Shown here: positions 25,269 to 38,576 of the stretch, piece by piece
Layout of the letters: each line of letters opens with the position of its first letter
How positions within the stretch are numbered: position 1 is the stretch's first letter
NCBI GenBank assembly: GCA_013399875.1
Contig: VXAZ01008030.1
Span: 62,001-126,000 of the forward strand
Direction of reading: 5' to 3'
DNA: 64,000 bases
Source: Gymnorhina tibicen
Taxonomy: Eukaryota > Chordata > Aves > Passeriformes > Artamidae
Program-made: the position numbers and the translations under genes
Notes under the pieces: model-generated
Databases searched by the model: none
What the model saw: only the letters and a program-made list of their open reading frames with translations
What the model was told of the DNA's origin: nothing

Positions 25269-28200
25269 CAGTGTGCTCTGAGCTCTAATTGGAGAGCAAT
25301 AACCTGAAATGCTCATGTATGTGGCATATTTACCTTCAAATTTCAAAGGCTATGGGTGCTTCCTTCTACTTACAAAGGTTTAATTGGCCACTACTTAAAT
25401 GGAAATCAGGGTATGTAAACAGATATTTGCAAGAGTAGGTTCAGCTCTATACTCGTTTGAGTTCAGTTGCTATGCAAAGTAAATAAATCTAATCACCTCT
25501 AAATATAGAAAGTGTGATGTGGTAGAGTGCAGGAGGGAATAAAAAATATTTAGGAATATATTTCCTGTATCATCTTAGAGAGTAATGAACATATGCCCCA
25601 CCTTGAGACTCTGCTCTAAAGACAAGACCCCAAAACAAAAAAAACCCCAATGACAAAAACCAACTGTCATAGATTAAAACCATTAAATCTGGGATAAAAC
25701 TTAAATACCAGCATTTTCGTATTTCTAATGCTGACTGTAAAAGCATAGGCTGCATTTTGTTACCTTTGTTTTCCTTGTATTTGAACGGAAATTTTGGCAG
25801 GATTTGTTGCTGAATGTTTCTCAGCAGTAGAGAGTGAAATTATGAGAATATGACTTACTGAAACTACTTCTAATCTAAGTGGAGTCCGAAGGTCTTAATG
25901 ACATTTAAAGAACAAATTTGTAAAACTTAAAGAGAGCTGTTTTGTTCATGAGATAGAAATGAGAATCTAGCCCTGAATGTTTGATTGAAACTGAAAATTG
26001 CCTGTTAATCACTAATGTTGATATAGAATCAGTGGGTGGGAAAGTGATTCTTAACACTTCTTTTTCTTTACTTCTTTATTTTCCACACATAGTTATTTAG
26101 ATGAATCTGTTCTAGAAGGCTGTTGTGCCTCCTTGGCTCCTGCTTTCCTTGAGAGCTTGCACTGGCCTGGTATATATATTCTTTACGTTTAGACCCTGAC
26201 ATGTAAGTGGAGTTCGAATTAAAAACAACGTGACAGAATGGAGATTAACTAAAGAGATTTGAGAGATAAATGGGTACAACTTCAAAGTCTACAGTTCTGG
26301 GCCACTTTGTCTCAGCAGCATTTCCCTTGTTCCAAGGCTTGTCCTCAGGGGCTTTCCCTATCAGCTGTTGTGACTGAAGCTGGATGCTGAACAGCGACAA
26401 CTCCCTGAGAATTTTCTGGTACAGGCCACTGTAAAACAGCTTCCCTTTCACTTTCTGGATGTAGCAGCTATCCTGAGTGGAAAGAAATTAGGACCTTGCG
26501 TTCTGCTGCTATATTTATTTCAGAGATATAAATTTTCCACTTTTTTTGGTGTTTGGAGAATTCTGTAAAACTCAGAAGTTTCTTAGGGATCAGTCTGATG
26601 CAGCTAAGGTCAGAATTAATTTGGTATCAGCTATTTCTACTGGGGGAGAAATTTATTTTTGAATCAAGGAGGCATGAGGCACCTTTTTTGTGCTTACTAA
26701 AATGATTCCCATTATGTGAAGGAAATCTTTATTCCTTTCTTCTTCTTCATTTTCGTAAAAATTTGAAGTAATTTACTTATGGACTCAGGTTCCTTCCATT
26801 CCTACTTCAGATCTAAGAAACATTGTTTTCCCAAGCAGGGTCTGTGAAAAGAAACATGCATTTCATCATGCATCTTTGACTCTATTTTCAAAGCAGACTT
26901 CCAGAGAGAAGTTGGTGTTTCAAAACCTGCTTTGTTAAAATGACTTGCTAATAAGGACAGGGTATGTTATGCCTGACTGAAAAGCAAAGCTCTTCATTTT
27001 TAATAATGGACAAACTGCAGCATAAGTCCATGAAGATAGATTTAACCATTAGAATAACAATATGGAGGTTTTAGAAGCAAATGGCTTTTTAAAAATTCAA
27101 ACTTAGTCAAATTTGTTTGGCTATTCTATGTACGAATGAAAGCTCCCACTTTAGGAAGATAATTTAATATGTCTACTGTAGTACTATCCAGACATTTAGA
27201 ATGAGGCTGGTACTTGAGGAGCCTGCTGAATCAGGGTAGAAATAGAAAGTGGATTGCCATGTGTTGCATTAGGTATCTTTGGGGTCTGTGGCACAGCTGA
27301 GAATGTTTCCTAATAGGTTTGAACCCTTCTTCCCCTCATTCACCCATTAAAGACAGAGGAAGTGTTAACAGCCTTCAGTCTAGTTTTTCAATGCCCTTCA
27401 CAGAGTGTTTATGTGATGTGTTTTTTACTATTTTTAATCTCTCTGAGCATAATGGGTACCACAGTTGCTCTCTTGTAAACAAAGTCTTGCTAGCATTAAA
27501 CATACAAAGAAGACAAATTCGTGTCACTTCTCAAGAAACAAACACTGGAAGCTACTGAAATGCATTTATACACTCACAATTAGCACACTTATTAAGAACC
27601 ATTCTGAGCAAACTAATGAACTTTTTGCTTCTTGGGCAAGATAAAATTTACAATGGAAAATGAATAAGTAGAGATGGTGCATGTCACTGAATTATAGAGC
27701 TGTGTGAATGGCTCTAATAAAAATCATCTTCCCCTGCTCAGAAATGATGGATTTTGTTCTGCTGAACTTGAATAATAGTATTCGTTGTAATGCACTCCTT
27801 AGCCCTCTAAGTGGCTAGTAAAAATTAATCTTCAACAGCAATGAGCAGTACTGGGGTGATTCTTCTGCTCTGAGATTAAATTGCTCAGATTTTAAGTTCT
27901 TGTAAAAGGGAATGGAATATGCTACATCCTGTTTACCAGGTGTTTTAGGAGCAATCAGCATGAAGGCATGGAAATTAAGTCATTAAAAAATATGAAGGCA
28001 TGCTGTGAAAAACCAGGGGGACTTTTAATTCATGGCATTAATTTGCAAAGTTTTGATGTTTGTTTTGTTTTTTTTAATTATTATCCTTTTGTTTTATTTT
28101 AGTAATAGAATAAAATTGAATGGGGAATAATATGAAATAGTCACTTTCAGGCATTTCTCTGCTGCAGTTGCTAATATAGTCTAATATTTGGGGGGATTTC

Positions 28201-31200
28201 ACATCTTCTCTTAAGAAAGTTGAGGGTTACCTTAATCTCATGGACCTGTACTGTAATGATAAATTATAATGCTTGTGTCTTTTGAGTACATGAAACTTAG
28301 GACAATTCTGCTCCTGTTGTAGGTGCTTGTGTTGAGGTTAGATGAGATAAATATCACTTCACTCATAAACTGTTCTTTTGGGTGACATCCTGCCATGACA
28401 CAACAAAATAATTGTGCCTAGACACTATATGGTGAATACCACAAAAAACTGAGACCAAGTCATCCTGGAGCTAATGGGATGGTGAAATTATTTGCATGGT
28501 GTTTTTACTGTTAAGGTCAGGGCTGTCTTACATGGCATTCAGATGTTAGAAAGGAAAAAGGGACCAGCTATAAGAGGTTTTCTTTAATTCAAAACACTGT
28601 GTTCAGAGCTGGGTGTCCAGGTTCATAATCTGGTTGCATCATCATTGGTTGTGCAGAGATTTCATGCTCACACCACACCACTAAATCTGAATAAGCAAAT
28701 CTCAGCTGACCAGTAGGCAGCTAAGGAAGGCAGAAAGGAATTAACAGAAGGGAGGAAAAAGGCTGCAATGGAGATGCGCAGCTGATAAGGTGTTTTTTTA
28801 ACAGCTGATGTATAAGGGGGCACAGGACATAAGTAGCCATTAGTTGAACAAGTTCCTCTGTGAATGTGTATCTGAAAGAGAATGAATTGAGGTAGAAATT
28901 ATCATTGCTGTTTTCAGCTGATTTTTTTAGCTCTATTCTGCTTTAATAACAATAAGCTTTGCAATGTATGCATGAGCATGAAGAAAAAGGGACATGGATT
29001 TCTTACTCATACAGTTGTTTTTCATAATAAAGAAAATAAACCAGATTTAGAGGTACATAGAATGACACACCTGCTGCCAAAATATCCTGCCCTGGTTGCT
29101 ATATTATGACCACTGGGTTGTTAGCTGTACTCTGTATTTATGCTTAAATACCAATCTACAAGTCTGATGTCTCATTAGTAGTATCTGACTCAGAATTTCC
29201 AGTTACTCTATTTTCAACAATATTTTTTTTCAGTTCTATAAAACCTCCCTCCTTCTCATTTCTTTTGGAAAAATAAGGGGAGGAAAGTCTGTTTGTATGA
29301 ATTTTCTCAATTCTGCTAAAAAAGTCCATCTTTTCTGTGATCACTGATACAGTTGTGAAATGTTCTGTAGTTATAATGGACTTGTTCCAGAAGTTTTGCT
29401 GAGATGGTCCAATCCCTAATCCTTGCTCTAAATTATTTCTTTTGGTGCCACATCACAAAATTAATCTTTCCATTTGCTTTGCACTGAATCGTTTAACTGT
29501 GTGTGAATCCATATAAAGAGCCATGAGGCAAAGGTTTTGATAAAAGCTAGCTGCAACTAAACCAACCTGCATATCTTATTTGGGAATAAGAAAATAAAAT
29601 TTTCAGGAGTGACAGGTTTGGCTGCAGCTTTTAGTTTTTCTCCTTCCTTTCTGCCAGAATACACAGTCCATTTAAAAGTTTCCTTTTATTTTGAATATAT
29701 TTTCTGTGTAATCAGGTGGCTTTGAGACATGACCTGAACACTGATCATTCTGGTCACTTGTTTATTCCAGTGATTTGAAATAACATTATGGTAGCAATGC
29801 CCCACATGCAGAAAAGCAATGCCAGAAGCAAGATTTCCACTGAGGATGTGAGGAATCATGTTGTGGCAGTGGTCATTAAAGTAGTCTGGACAGTAGATTG
29901 GTCCTTGGGTAAATGTTTATACTACAAGTAAAGAATATCTGCCTAGCCCTTTGAGTCTGATCACACTATAATGGTAATATTAATGATTAAATCTGTTGGT
30001 TTCATGTAGCCGCTCAATGGACTGTATGAAATTAGTAGAAATAGTATTTGTTGAATTCTTGCTCTGTCAGAGTCTGTCTTGGAACTGGTGCTGCACTCAG
30101 ACAGAGGGACTGAAAATACTGTCAGCTGGAGAAACTGAGGGAGTGCTGGAAATGCACTATTCTGAGAAAGTTAGACTAAAGAAGATTGGCTAGCCTGTAA
30201 TTTGAATACAATGCAGTAAAAGCGTCTTAAATGCTGGAAAGTTACTTTATACTAACTAGTATTGTATTAGCTAGCTTGGCTTTAAATACAGAAAAAAAGG
30301 AAAAAATGAACAGCAGTTAAATTTAATATTTGAAGTGGGAATCATCTTGTCTAGCTTTCAGGGTGTGACTCACTCCAGAGATAGTCACCTGGACTCAGCT
30401 GCCCATTTTTTATATATATATCAGCGAGATGTTTAAAGTCCCTCTCCAGTCAGAATTGTACATATACAACCTACAAAATTTCACTTTTTGGATTTTTCCC
30501 AAGCCCAAAAGTCTCCTCACTCTGATCTTTGGATCTAATCCTGATCTTTCTTTTCTTCCCGGGGAATTATAGATGGAAAACATCTTTAGTTCTTGATCAG
30601 AGCATAAAAAATCTTTTGAAATGTTGAATTTGGTTTAGCTCTGGCAAATTGCAAGTGCAAGATTATTGCAATCAAGATCCATTTTTTTCTCAATTAGCCC
30701 AGTTCGGGAAGTCTTTATGTAGTTCCTTGTGGAAGAAATTACAAAGAGGAAGAATGAAATATTTATTGAAAATATTTAAAAATGATTATGAGATTGGCAA
30801 AATTGAGTGTTCCTGTAACAAAACCAAAGAACATAGTATTTTATAGCTTGCAGAATTCTAACTAAATGTCAACATTTCCCTGCTTGCAGGAAATCATGCT
30901 GAGGGAAATCATGTAGACATGGAGTGAATTCACACTTAAGCTGACGCTCTTGGTTACCTGCAGCCTGTTATCCTCATGGTTGGGTTATTACAAGACTGGG
31001 GCCCATCACGTTAGTTTACAAGCTTCTCGCTGCACTAAATGGAGCTAGCAACTAATCATAAGATGCAATTGTCCTCCTGTGACAAAATAACTCAGGATGA
31101 ATTTAATCATCATTGCAGTCAAATGGGTGCACATGTTCTAACACCAAGAAAATAGTTAAACATCTGCTTTATGTAGAGCAGCAGGGTTCATCTCATTGGC

Positions 31201-32132
31201 TGCATCCATTAATTTCTTCAACAGCAGTCTCAGGAGCATGGAAGTACAGGGTGGATCTGACCTTTTTTCCTCTTTTTCTTTTTCTCTTCCATTATGTCTT
31301 TATGAACCCATCGGAGTTGACAGATTTTTTTGTTTGTTTGTACTCTGATGTGTCTCACGGTATAGTCACCTAATTTGGTAATTGCAGCAGATGAGATAAG
31401 CAGAAATTCCCAGACAAGCTGGGGCTCTCCTCCTGGGGTGCTCTTATAAGTTCAGTTTTTGGAAGAAAAGGAAAACTGGTATTAAGAGCATGGCTTGGGG
31501 GATACGGGGCTGGAGCCTGTTTATGAAAACACATCTGAGTTACTTTTAATGGCTTGATTTTTACAACATAGTTGGTTTATATTTCTAAATTGTTATCTAC
31601 AAATAGGGTAGCAATATATTTTAGAATTATGGAATTTTCTCCAAAACTAGGACCCCTAGATCTTATGATGAAACCTGCTGTTACCAGCATAGCTAGAATT
31701 TGAAGCACTACTGCGACACGGAGATTGGAAGAGTTGAAGTAAATTGGAGAAGAACTTTATATGACTGTCTTGATTTATGCCAAAACTTGTTTGATCTAAT
31801 TTAGGATTAAGCATCCTTCACTAGTAAAATTCTTAAGCCAGTGGGGGAAATTTCAGCCCCGTAGATAATCTTCATCGAAAAGAAGGTATCAACTCTTTGA
31901 GCCTTTTTAGCTCTTTCCCTTATGGGTGCTAAGGCACCTGTGAGAGATTGTCTGGAAAGCGTTATATTATATTATTTTCTATTTAGAAATGAATTTACGT
32001 AGTTAAATCCTTGTCTGTTGAGCAGAAAATGAACTCCTTGGGGCATACATCTGATGCCAACAGGAATGAGTAATTTAGAACTTGAAGCCTGTACTTCCTC
32101 CCCAGAGGATATGGGAGATATATAAAAGTACT

Positions 32133-32218
32133 TTAAAAATTATCCTTCACATTTGCATCTAGAGGAAAATACAGCAGCTCCAATTTATTTGATTTGTTCA
32201 TTAATTGCTCAGCTAATG
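32133..32218 (-). CDS. Possible minus-strand last coding exon
   Basis: On the minus strand a long pyrimidine run ending GCCTTTTTTTCCAAG (the plus-strand complement lies at 32219-32233) is followed by a frame reading LAEQLMNKSNKLELLYFPLD and ANVKDNF, then a TAA stop at 32133. The segment would enter with phase 1. The acceptor is textbook quality and the peptide is mixed and protein-like. It has only 27 full codons, no partner exon was identified upstream on this strand, and no clear AATAAA was found soon after the stop. The family is unknown. Confidence 0.25.
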
Positions 32219-34029
32219 CTTGGAAAAAAAGGCAACAGGAACAAAATGTAACCAGGCAACTCACCAGGCGGCATTGTGAAAAATTTTGAGCTACTAGGAG
32301 AGTGGATGTAACACAGAAAATGTTTTGCATACTAATCCAAAATAAACATGAAAGAAAAATCAGTTCATATTTAGGTCTGTAATCTTTAGCAGTCTTACCC
32401 CATAGCATATGGGAAAGAACATGAAAAAGTGTGCCTGTGTGGAACTGGAATGGACAAGTAATTTTATTAAAGTATTGCCTATGTAATAAGATGTATTTGA
32501 TCCAATAGCACTTTATACCTAACAAATTTCAGACAAAATTTTTGTACAGTCTTGCTGCTCAGACCGAAGTGTGAGTTCAAAAGTGTGGCAACTCTATCCA
32601 GACCTGTAGGGTGGATTAGTAATTGGAGATCACCAAACAATCTATTTTATTTAAAACAGCAAGTTTTCTTCTAGAAATCTCATGTCTAAGTTTTCAAATC
32701 ATGCTGTCTGTTACTTGTTTCCGCAATAGCATTTCTATTTAACTTGCATGTATAAATATAATAGCCTAATTTGGGATCACAACCAGTTGGTTCAAAGACC
32801 CTTTACATAAAGCTATGTCACACAAGTTTGTGAGTTGTTACCTGCAAAAAACCAAAACACCAAAACCCAAGAAACTCCAACCTTTTCTAGTTACCATTTT
32901 TGTTGTTGAAGAAAAGTTCTATCTCAGATTGCTCATATTGTCATAATCCATTGGCATTCCTGGCTCCACTGGCATAGATTTACATTCACTTGGATCCACT
33001 TACCTCTCTATTGCTTAGACTGAGATGTCTCAATCTGTAAATATAGACTGCTAGGAATTCTTGTAGAAAATTGTAAGAATGGCACATTGTAAGAATTTCT
33101 CTTTCACAGAAACCTCTACAGAATGGGGTAGATGTGTCAAAGTAAGTTGTGACTCCATGTACTTGTCATATGCAACAACCTGACTGTGTCCCAGCTTTCT
33201 AGGCATTAGTCATGGCATGTGGATTATGCCTTATGAGCTAATAGCAGGTTTCCGTATTTTTTTATCTTTAAGGTCTTTTGCTTTACCCCAGTTACAATCC
33301 CAGTCTGTACTGTCTTTGACCTGGAAACCCAACTACTTTCTAATTTATTATTTACTTATTTATTTTTATTTGTTAAAATCTTTTTTATATATTTAATTTA
33401 AGGTGGGGGTTTTTGTTTGTTTTGTTTTGATTGGTTGGTTTTTTACTACTATGACGCAAGTGTCTTTCAGTTTAGAGGATTTTCCACAACATTTATAGCC
33501 ATCCAACCCTTTGTCAGAGAGACAAGGGATAGACTGAAAATAAAGAAAATATAGCATCCACACGCAAACTAAGTGGTATGCCCATGGAGAGGAAAAATTA
33601 GTTTCAATACCAGAAATATATTGTACCTGATTTGTATAGTAGTGGAATAACACAAGCATATCCAGGCTTCAGCTGTCTGCCTGCAAGGGTTGAGATGAGT
33701 AGCTCTTCTCTCACCTTCTTTCTCAGGAAGACCCGAAACTGGATATTTGTACAGACAGACAGTGGCCATCCCTATTACAAGAAAGACATCTTTCAGGTTA
33801 AAAGTTTTGATTACCACCTTCATTGCAGTGTATGAATGATGCATGATCCCCAGTCATGGTATAACTGGAAACACTTATTGAAAGCGTATATAGCTTTTAC
33901 AGTATTTTCACTATCGGGTTATGATGCCTTAGGATTTTAGCTTCTATATTTTTCATATATCTGTAATCCTGAAATTCTTTAGTGTATAACTCTAAACTCC
34001 ATATACAGTGTTAGCTACTGTTCTCCCAT

Positions 34030-34362
34030 TTTGGTCAGACAAAACAGTTCCTCTGCAGGCCTGGAAACCAAGAACACCTTACTGTCTCAGGCCCTGAGAA
34101 ATGTAAACAAAAGTGAGTTGGGGGGGAGCAAACTTGGCGTACATGACTTCATTACCTGAAGCTGTAATTGGAGCTTATATGCAAATGAAACCAAACTTAT
34201 AAAAGTATGAAAACCCATGACCCGTCATCCATTTTTTTGGGTGTTTCCCCCTGGGGGGCTTTGACTGCCCTAAATGTATCTGAAGGCCCTTCAATAAGTA
34301 TAACCGTTTTTTATACTCTTAATTTTGTCTAGCCTCTGTTTTTAGGTATTGCCAAAAGGCAA
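34030..34362 (+). mobile_element. Decayed solo LTR of an endogenous retrovirus-like element
   Basis: The order of signals is that of an LTR. There is a U3-like region with a TATAAAAG box at 34198-34205. About 90 bp later comes an AATAAG polyadenylation-like site near 34293. After it lies ATACTCTTAATTTTGTCTAG and CCTCTGTTTTTAGGTATTGC, matching the recalled 3' part of bird retroviral LTRs. The block ends in GGCA at about 34362. The 5' edge near 34030 is unclear and no target duplication was found, so the copy is old. No gag, pol or env sequence adjoins it. Confidence 0.6.
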
Positions 34363-35639
34363 TAGTTAGAATAAGACGAGCCTGGATAGCCAATAGTGTA
34401 ACTGTTCATATGTCTGTTAACCAATAATATAAGTGATCACGTTCCTAATATTCACATCAGCTTTCTTTTTTCCCTAAAACAAGTGCTTGTATAACAACTT
34501 TTTCTGCAAACTACTGTGCTTCTGCTACCTGCTACATTTTAGAAACTTTGTTACATTACTCCTGCCTCAACTGCATAGTCCTTGTTCTCTTACCCAAATG
34601 GTCTTCTTTTCTTATTACTAAGCATTCTTTATTTTCTTGCCCCACACTTCATGTCAAATATTTTGTCAAATTTTAAGTCAAGAAGAAAATTTATCCTAGT
34701 TCCAGGCAGAGTTTAGGAGGTTTTCACTCTCCTCTGTAGGGTGGACTGTGGTCCACACCTGTCACCTGGATATTGTCATCTATGGCACTCTCTGTCACAG
34801 GAAGGGCCCATGATATTAGTGGCAAATATAATGTTCACTTTTTCTCCCTGTAGCATACACTGGATTCAAGGCTTTTGATCCCTTTCACTCAAAGTCCTTA
34901 GCTGTGGCGGCTTGGGGTGTTTTGTGGATTATGTTATGAAAACAGACTGAAGCTCCGATGTTTGCCATCCTGTCTTTCTACTTTCTGAAAAGTCAGAAGA
35001 GCTTGGTAAGTTGTATTGAGGATGAGAGTTGTCTGATTAAATGGATGTATCTGCAGTGGAGATGCTTAAAAGAGAAACCCTGGACTTCATTTAGAGTTAG
35101 TGAAGAAAACTAGCAACTCCTAGTTGCGTACTGTATGAAGCAACTCATCTCATTCCACACTAGACACTTGAAATTGCTCAAATGAATTATTCTCTATGAC
35201 TGCCTCATAACTGTAAAGGAAACATAGGATGACTAGCTGAGATGGAGACATACAGGATGGGATTCAGTTGCTCATATGTAGGCTCTTAGTACCACTGACA
35301 GTTTTTATTATCCAGAATATCCACATAGGCTGTAAATTTGTCACAGATGGCAGATCCATATCTCTTTGATGGAAGCTAAAGGGCAGAAATGATACTTTTT
35401 GCAACTTAAAGCAACAGAAAATAGCCCTGTTTAGATGATTAAATTGCACATTTAGCGTGTTCCTTCTGAATTTTGCTTTTACCGTCTCCTTTTCTTTCAG
35501 CTGCAGCTGCCTGGTTAAAAAATAAAGCTATTTTGTCTGTTCTGGAGTGTCAGTGTTACTATTTTCTAGGAAAGAGATGCTTTTACTACCTAGAATCCAA
35601 CTTGTTTCATTTAGTTTATTGGTGTGTTAGAAACCATGG
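34363..35639. other. Non-coding sequence between LTR and CR1
   Basis: No gene is supported. A very pyrimidine-rich acceptor-like stretch (TCTCCTTTTCTTTCAG) ends at 35500. A frame open after it reads AAAWLKNKAILSVLECQCYY but has no convincing donor. The sequence is otherwise AT-rich and unremarkable. Confidence 0.45.
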
Positions 35640-38012
35640 AAGCACCTGAGAACGGTCACATAGGAATTAAGGTTTTTCCCCCCAAAACTGTGGTAGGATC
35701 AGTAGCTTTACTGAAGTATATATACACCAAAGCAGACAGCAAAAAGGAGGAAATGGAAGCCACTGTGCAGCAGGGAAACTATGATATAATCATGATCACA
35801 GAATCATGGAGGGATGACTCAGACAACTCAGGCCGTGGGGTAGCCTTGTATATGGGGGAATGTTTTGACTGTCTAGGGCTTGATGATGGTGATGATAGGG
35901 TCGGGCATTTATGTGTCACCATCAGGGGTAATGCCAACAAGGCAGATATCCTGGTGGGAGTCTGTTATAGCCCACCCAAAGCGGATGAAGAGGCAGATGA
36001 AATATTCTGTAAGTTGGGGCTTTCAGCTTACCATGTATCTTCTGGAAATTCATTAAGTCAGAGGCAACAGTCCAAGGGGTTCCTGGAGTGTATGGAAGTT
36101 AACTTCCTGACAGAGCTGGTGAAGGAGCCAACCAGGGGAGGTGCCTCTCTGCATCTGTTGTTTGTGAACAGAGAAGGGCTGGTGTGGTGGCTGGAAGCAT
36201 TCTTGGGAATGAAATTCATGAGATTATAAGAGTTTTTGATTCCTGGAGAAAGAAGAAGGGGACCCGCAGAACCGCCACCTTGGAGTTTCAGAGGGCAGAC
36301 TCTGGCCTGTTTAGGACACTAGTAGAGAGAGTCCCTTGGAAGGGGCCCAGGAAGGCTGGACATTCTTCAAGATGGAGATCTTGAAGGAGAAAGAGAAGGA
36401 GCAAGCTGTCCCAATGTGCTGAAAAATGAGTTGTCAGGGAATAAGACCAGCCTGGATGAAGAGAGAGCATTGTCTGGAACTCAGAAAAGGAAGTAGAGTT
36501 TATGACCTGTGAAACAAGGTGCAGGCCCCTCAGGAGGTCTACAAGGATGTTGTGAGGTTATGCAGAGAGTACCCAAGAGTACTGAGAGAGCTGGTGGAAG
36601 AGCTTGCCAAGACACTTTCCATCATTTGCCAGCAGTCCTGGCTAAGCAGGGTGGTCCCAGTAGGCTGGAGGCTAAAAATGTGAAGCCCATGTACAAGAAG
36701 GGATGGAAAGAGGATCCAAGAAACTAAAGGGCCATCAGCCTGACCTCTGTGCTAGGGAAGATTATGGAGCAGATCATCTTGAGTGTCATTATGCAGCATG
36801 TGCAGGACAAGCAGGGGTCAGGCTCACTCGGCATGGGTTTGTGAAAAGCAGGTGCAGCCTGACCAACCTGATCTTCTCTGACCAGGTGACCCACTCAGTG
36901 GATGAGGGAAAGGCTGTGAATGTTGTTTACCTGGACTTTAGTAAAACCTTTCCCACAGCATTCTCCTGGAGAAATTGGCTGTTCATGGCTTGCCCAGGTG
37001 CATGTTTCGCTGGGTAAAATCTGGCTGGATGGCTGAGCCCAGAGAGTGGTGGGGAATGGAGTTACACCCACCTGGTGCCCAGTCAGAAGCATATTCCTCA
37101 GGGCTCGGTCTTGGTGCCAGTCCTGTTTAGTATCTGCATTGATTAGCTGGATGAGGGGATTGAATGCACCCTCAGTCATTTTGCAGGGGACACAGACCTG
37201 GGTGGGAGTGTTGATCTGGTGGGGGCCAGGACGGCTCTGCAGAGCAATCTGGACAGGCTGGATCAATGGGCCAAGGCCAATGGTGTGAAGTTTCTGGGTC
37301 CTGTACTTAGGTCACAACAACCCCAGGCAGCTCCACAGTCTGGAAAGCTGCCCCAGTGGAAAAGGACCTGGGGGTGCTGGTCAACAGCAGCTGAACATGA
37401 ACCAGCGTGTGCCCAGGTGGCCAAAACCATCTGGCTTGTATCAGCAATAGTGTGGCCAGCAGGACCAGGGCACTGATTGTCCCCTGTACTCAGCACTGGT
37501 GAGGGCACACCTCAAATCCTGTGTCCAGTTCTGGGCCCCTCACTACAAGAAAGACATTGAGGTGCTGGAGTGTGTCCAGAGAAGGGCAGCTGAGTTGGGG
37601 AGGGTCTGGAGCACAAGGCTTATGAGGAGGGGATGAGGGGTTGTTTAGCCTGGAGAAAAGAATGCTTATAAGGGACCTTATAATTCTCTACAACTAACTG
37701 ACAGGAGGCAATGGCCAGGTGGGAGTCAGTCTCTCCTCCCAAGTAACAAATGATAGCACGAGAAAATGACCTCAGAGTCAGCAAATTACATCAGGGGAGA
37801 TTTATATTGGATATTGGGAAAAATTTCTTCACAGAAAGGGTTGTAAAGTGTTGGGACAGGGTGCCCTGGAAAGTGGTGGGGTCACCATCCCTGGAGGTGC
37901 TTAAAAGATAGGTAGATGTGGTACCTAGGGATGTGGCTTAGTATTGGACTCGGCAGTGATAGGTTTATGGTTAACTCAATGATCTTTAAGGTCCTTTCCA
38001 GCCTTAATGACA
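35640..38012 (+). mobile_element. CR1 LINE, internally deleted, ORF2 pseudogene
   Basis: This is a plus-strand CR1 retrotransposon relic. The first part (about 35700-36230) translates to endonuclease-type sequence, e.g. NYDIIMITESWRDDSDN and ADILVGVCYSPPKADEE. After frame changes near 36190, 36500 and 36700 the reverse transcriptase follows, with phrases NVVYLDFSKTF (36916 onward) and CSLTNLIFSDQVT. The metal-binding FADD motif reads FAGD at 37180-37191, so the enzyme is dead regardless of the frameshifts. The last 400 bp carry the usual CR1 3' region (GGAAAAATTTCTTCACAGAA near 37820, ending near GGTCCTTTCCAGCC). Compared with an intact ORF2 it lacks a block after the first endonuclease part and most of the linker to the polymerase. 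The antisense frame at 36895-37266 is a shadow. Confidence 0.9.
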
Positions 38013-38571
38013 TACCTCAGTCTGGTTGACTACACAGTAGCTCAGAAACAAAACTCCACAGACAAACCAAAGTTTTACTACTTCAGTGTGAATATGCTTG
38101 AGTCTAGCAGCTAAAGACTGAGGCCTGGCAAAATCTTTACTGTATGCCATTGTATGCCCAGAAATTACATGGGCGAGTTTTTAGAATGAAATCTTGCTGT
38201 CTACTATCTTCTTTATATGAAACTTAATCATCCTGAGTAAATTTTTGATATTCACAGGAGAGACATGGCTTCTCTGCAAGACCATTCAGTTTATCAGGAT
38301 TTTGAGAGTTGAAGTGTAAAGAAATGCACATGGTAACCTGTATGACTTGAAGCTGGAGGTGCAAGTCTGATCAAAAGGCTCAATATTTTCCTTGCTAGAG
38401 TGTTTTCTATTGACTCTTCAAGGTGTTTAGAGAAATAGCTTTACAGGGTTACTTAATGTCTAGGTGACCACATTTGATGAACTGAATTATTTTCAAAATG
38501 AAGCTCAGGTTTTAAATGCAGGCATGAGCTTTGCTACATGCAGAAAAGTAAATTAAACATGTTCCATAATG

Positions 38572-38576
38572 TTCCA
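38572..38576. repeat. Left target site duplication of the solo LTR
   Basis: TTCCA immediately precedes the TG of the LTR and recurs exactly after its terminal CA at 39097-39101. Confidence 0.85.

Larger units (their letters stand above)
19384..34029. other. Long non-coding stretch
   Basis: This is about 14.6 kb without a confident gene or transposable element. Composition is AT-rich, except for a somewhat GC-richer patch at about 24300-25100 where frames are open on both strands without splice support. Local features are an 8-bp inverted repeat at 25248-25268, a short (TA)n at 30411-30420, and a possible minus-strand last exon at 32133-32218. The sequence is consistent with a large intron or intergenic DNA. 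Confidence 0.5.

Noticed and set aside
36895..37266. Minus-strand frame of 123 codons
   Set aside because: It is antisense to the CR1 reverse transcriptase remnant.
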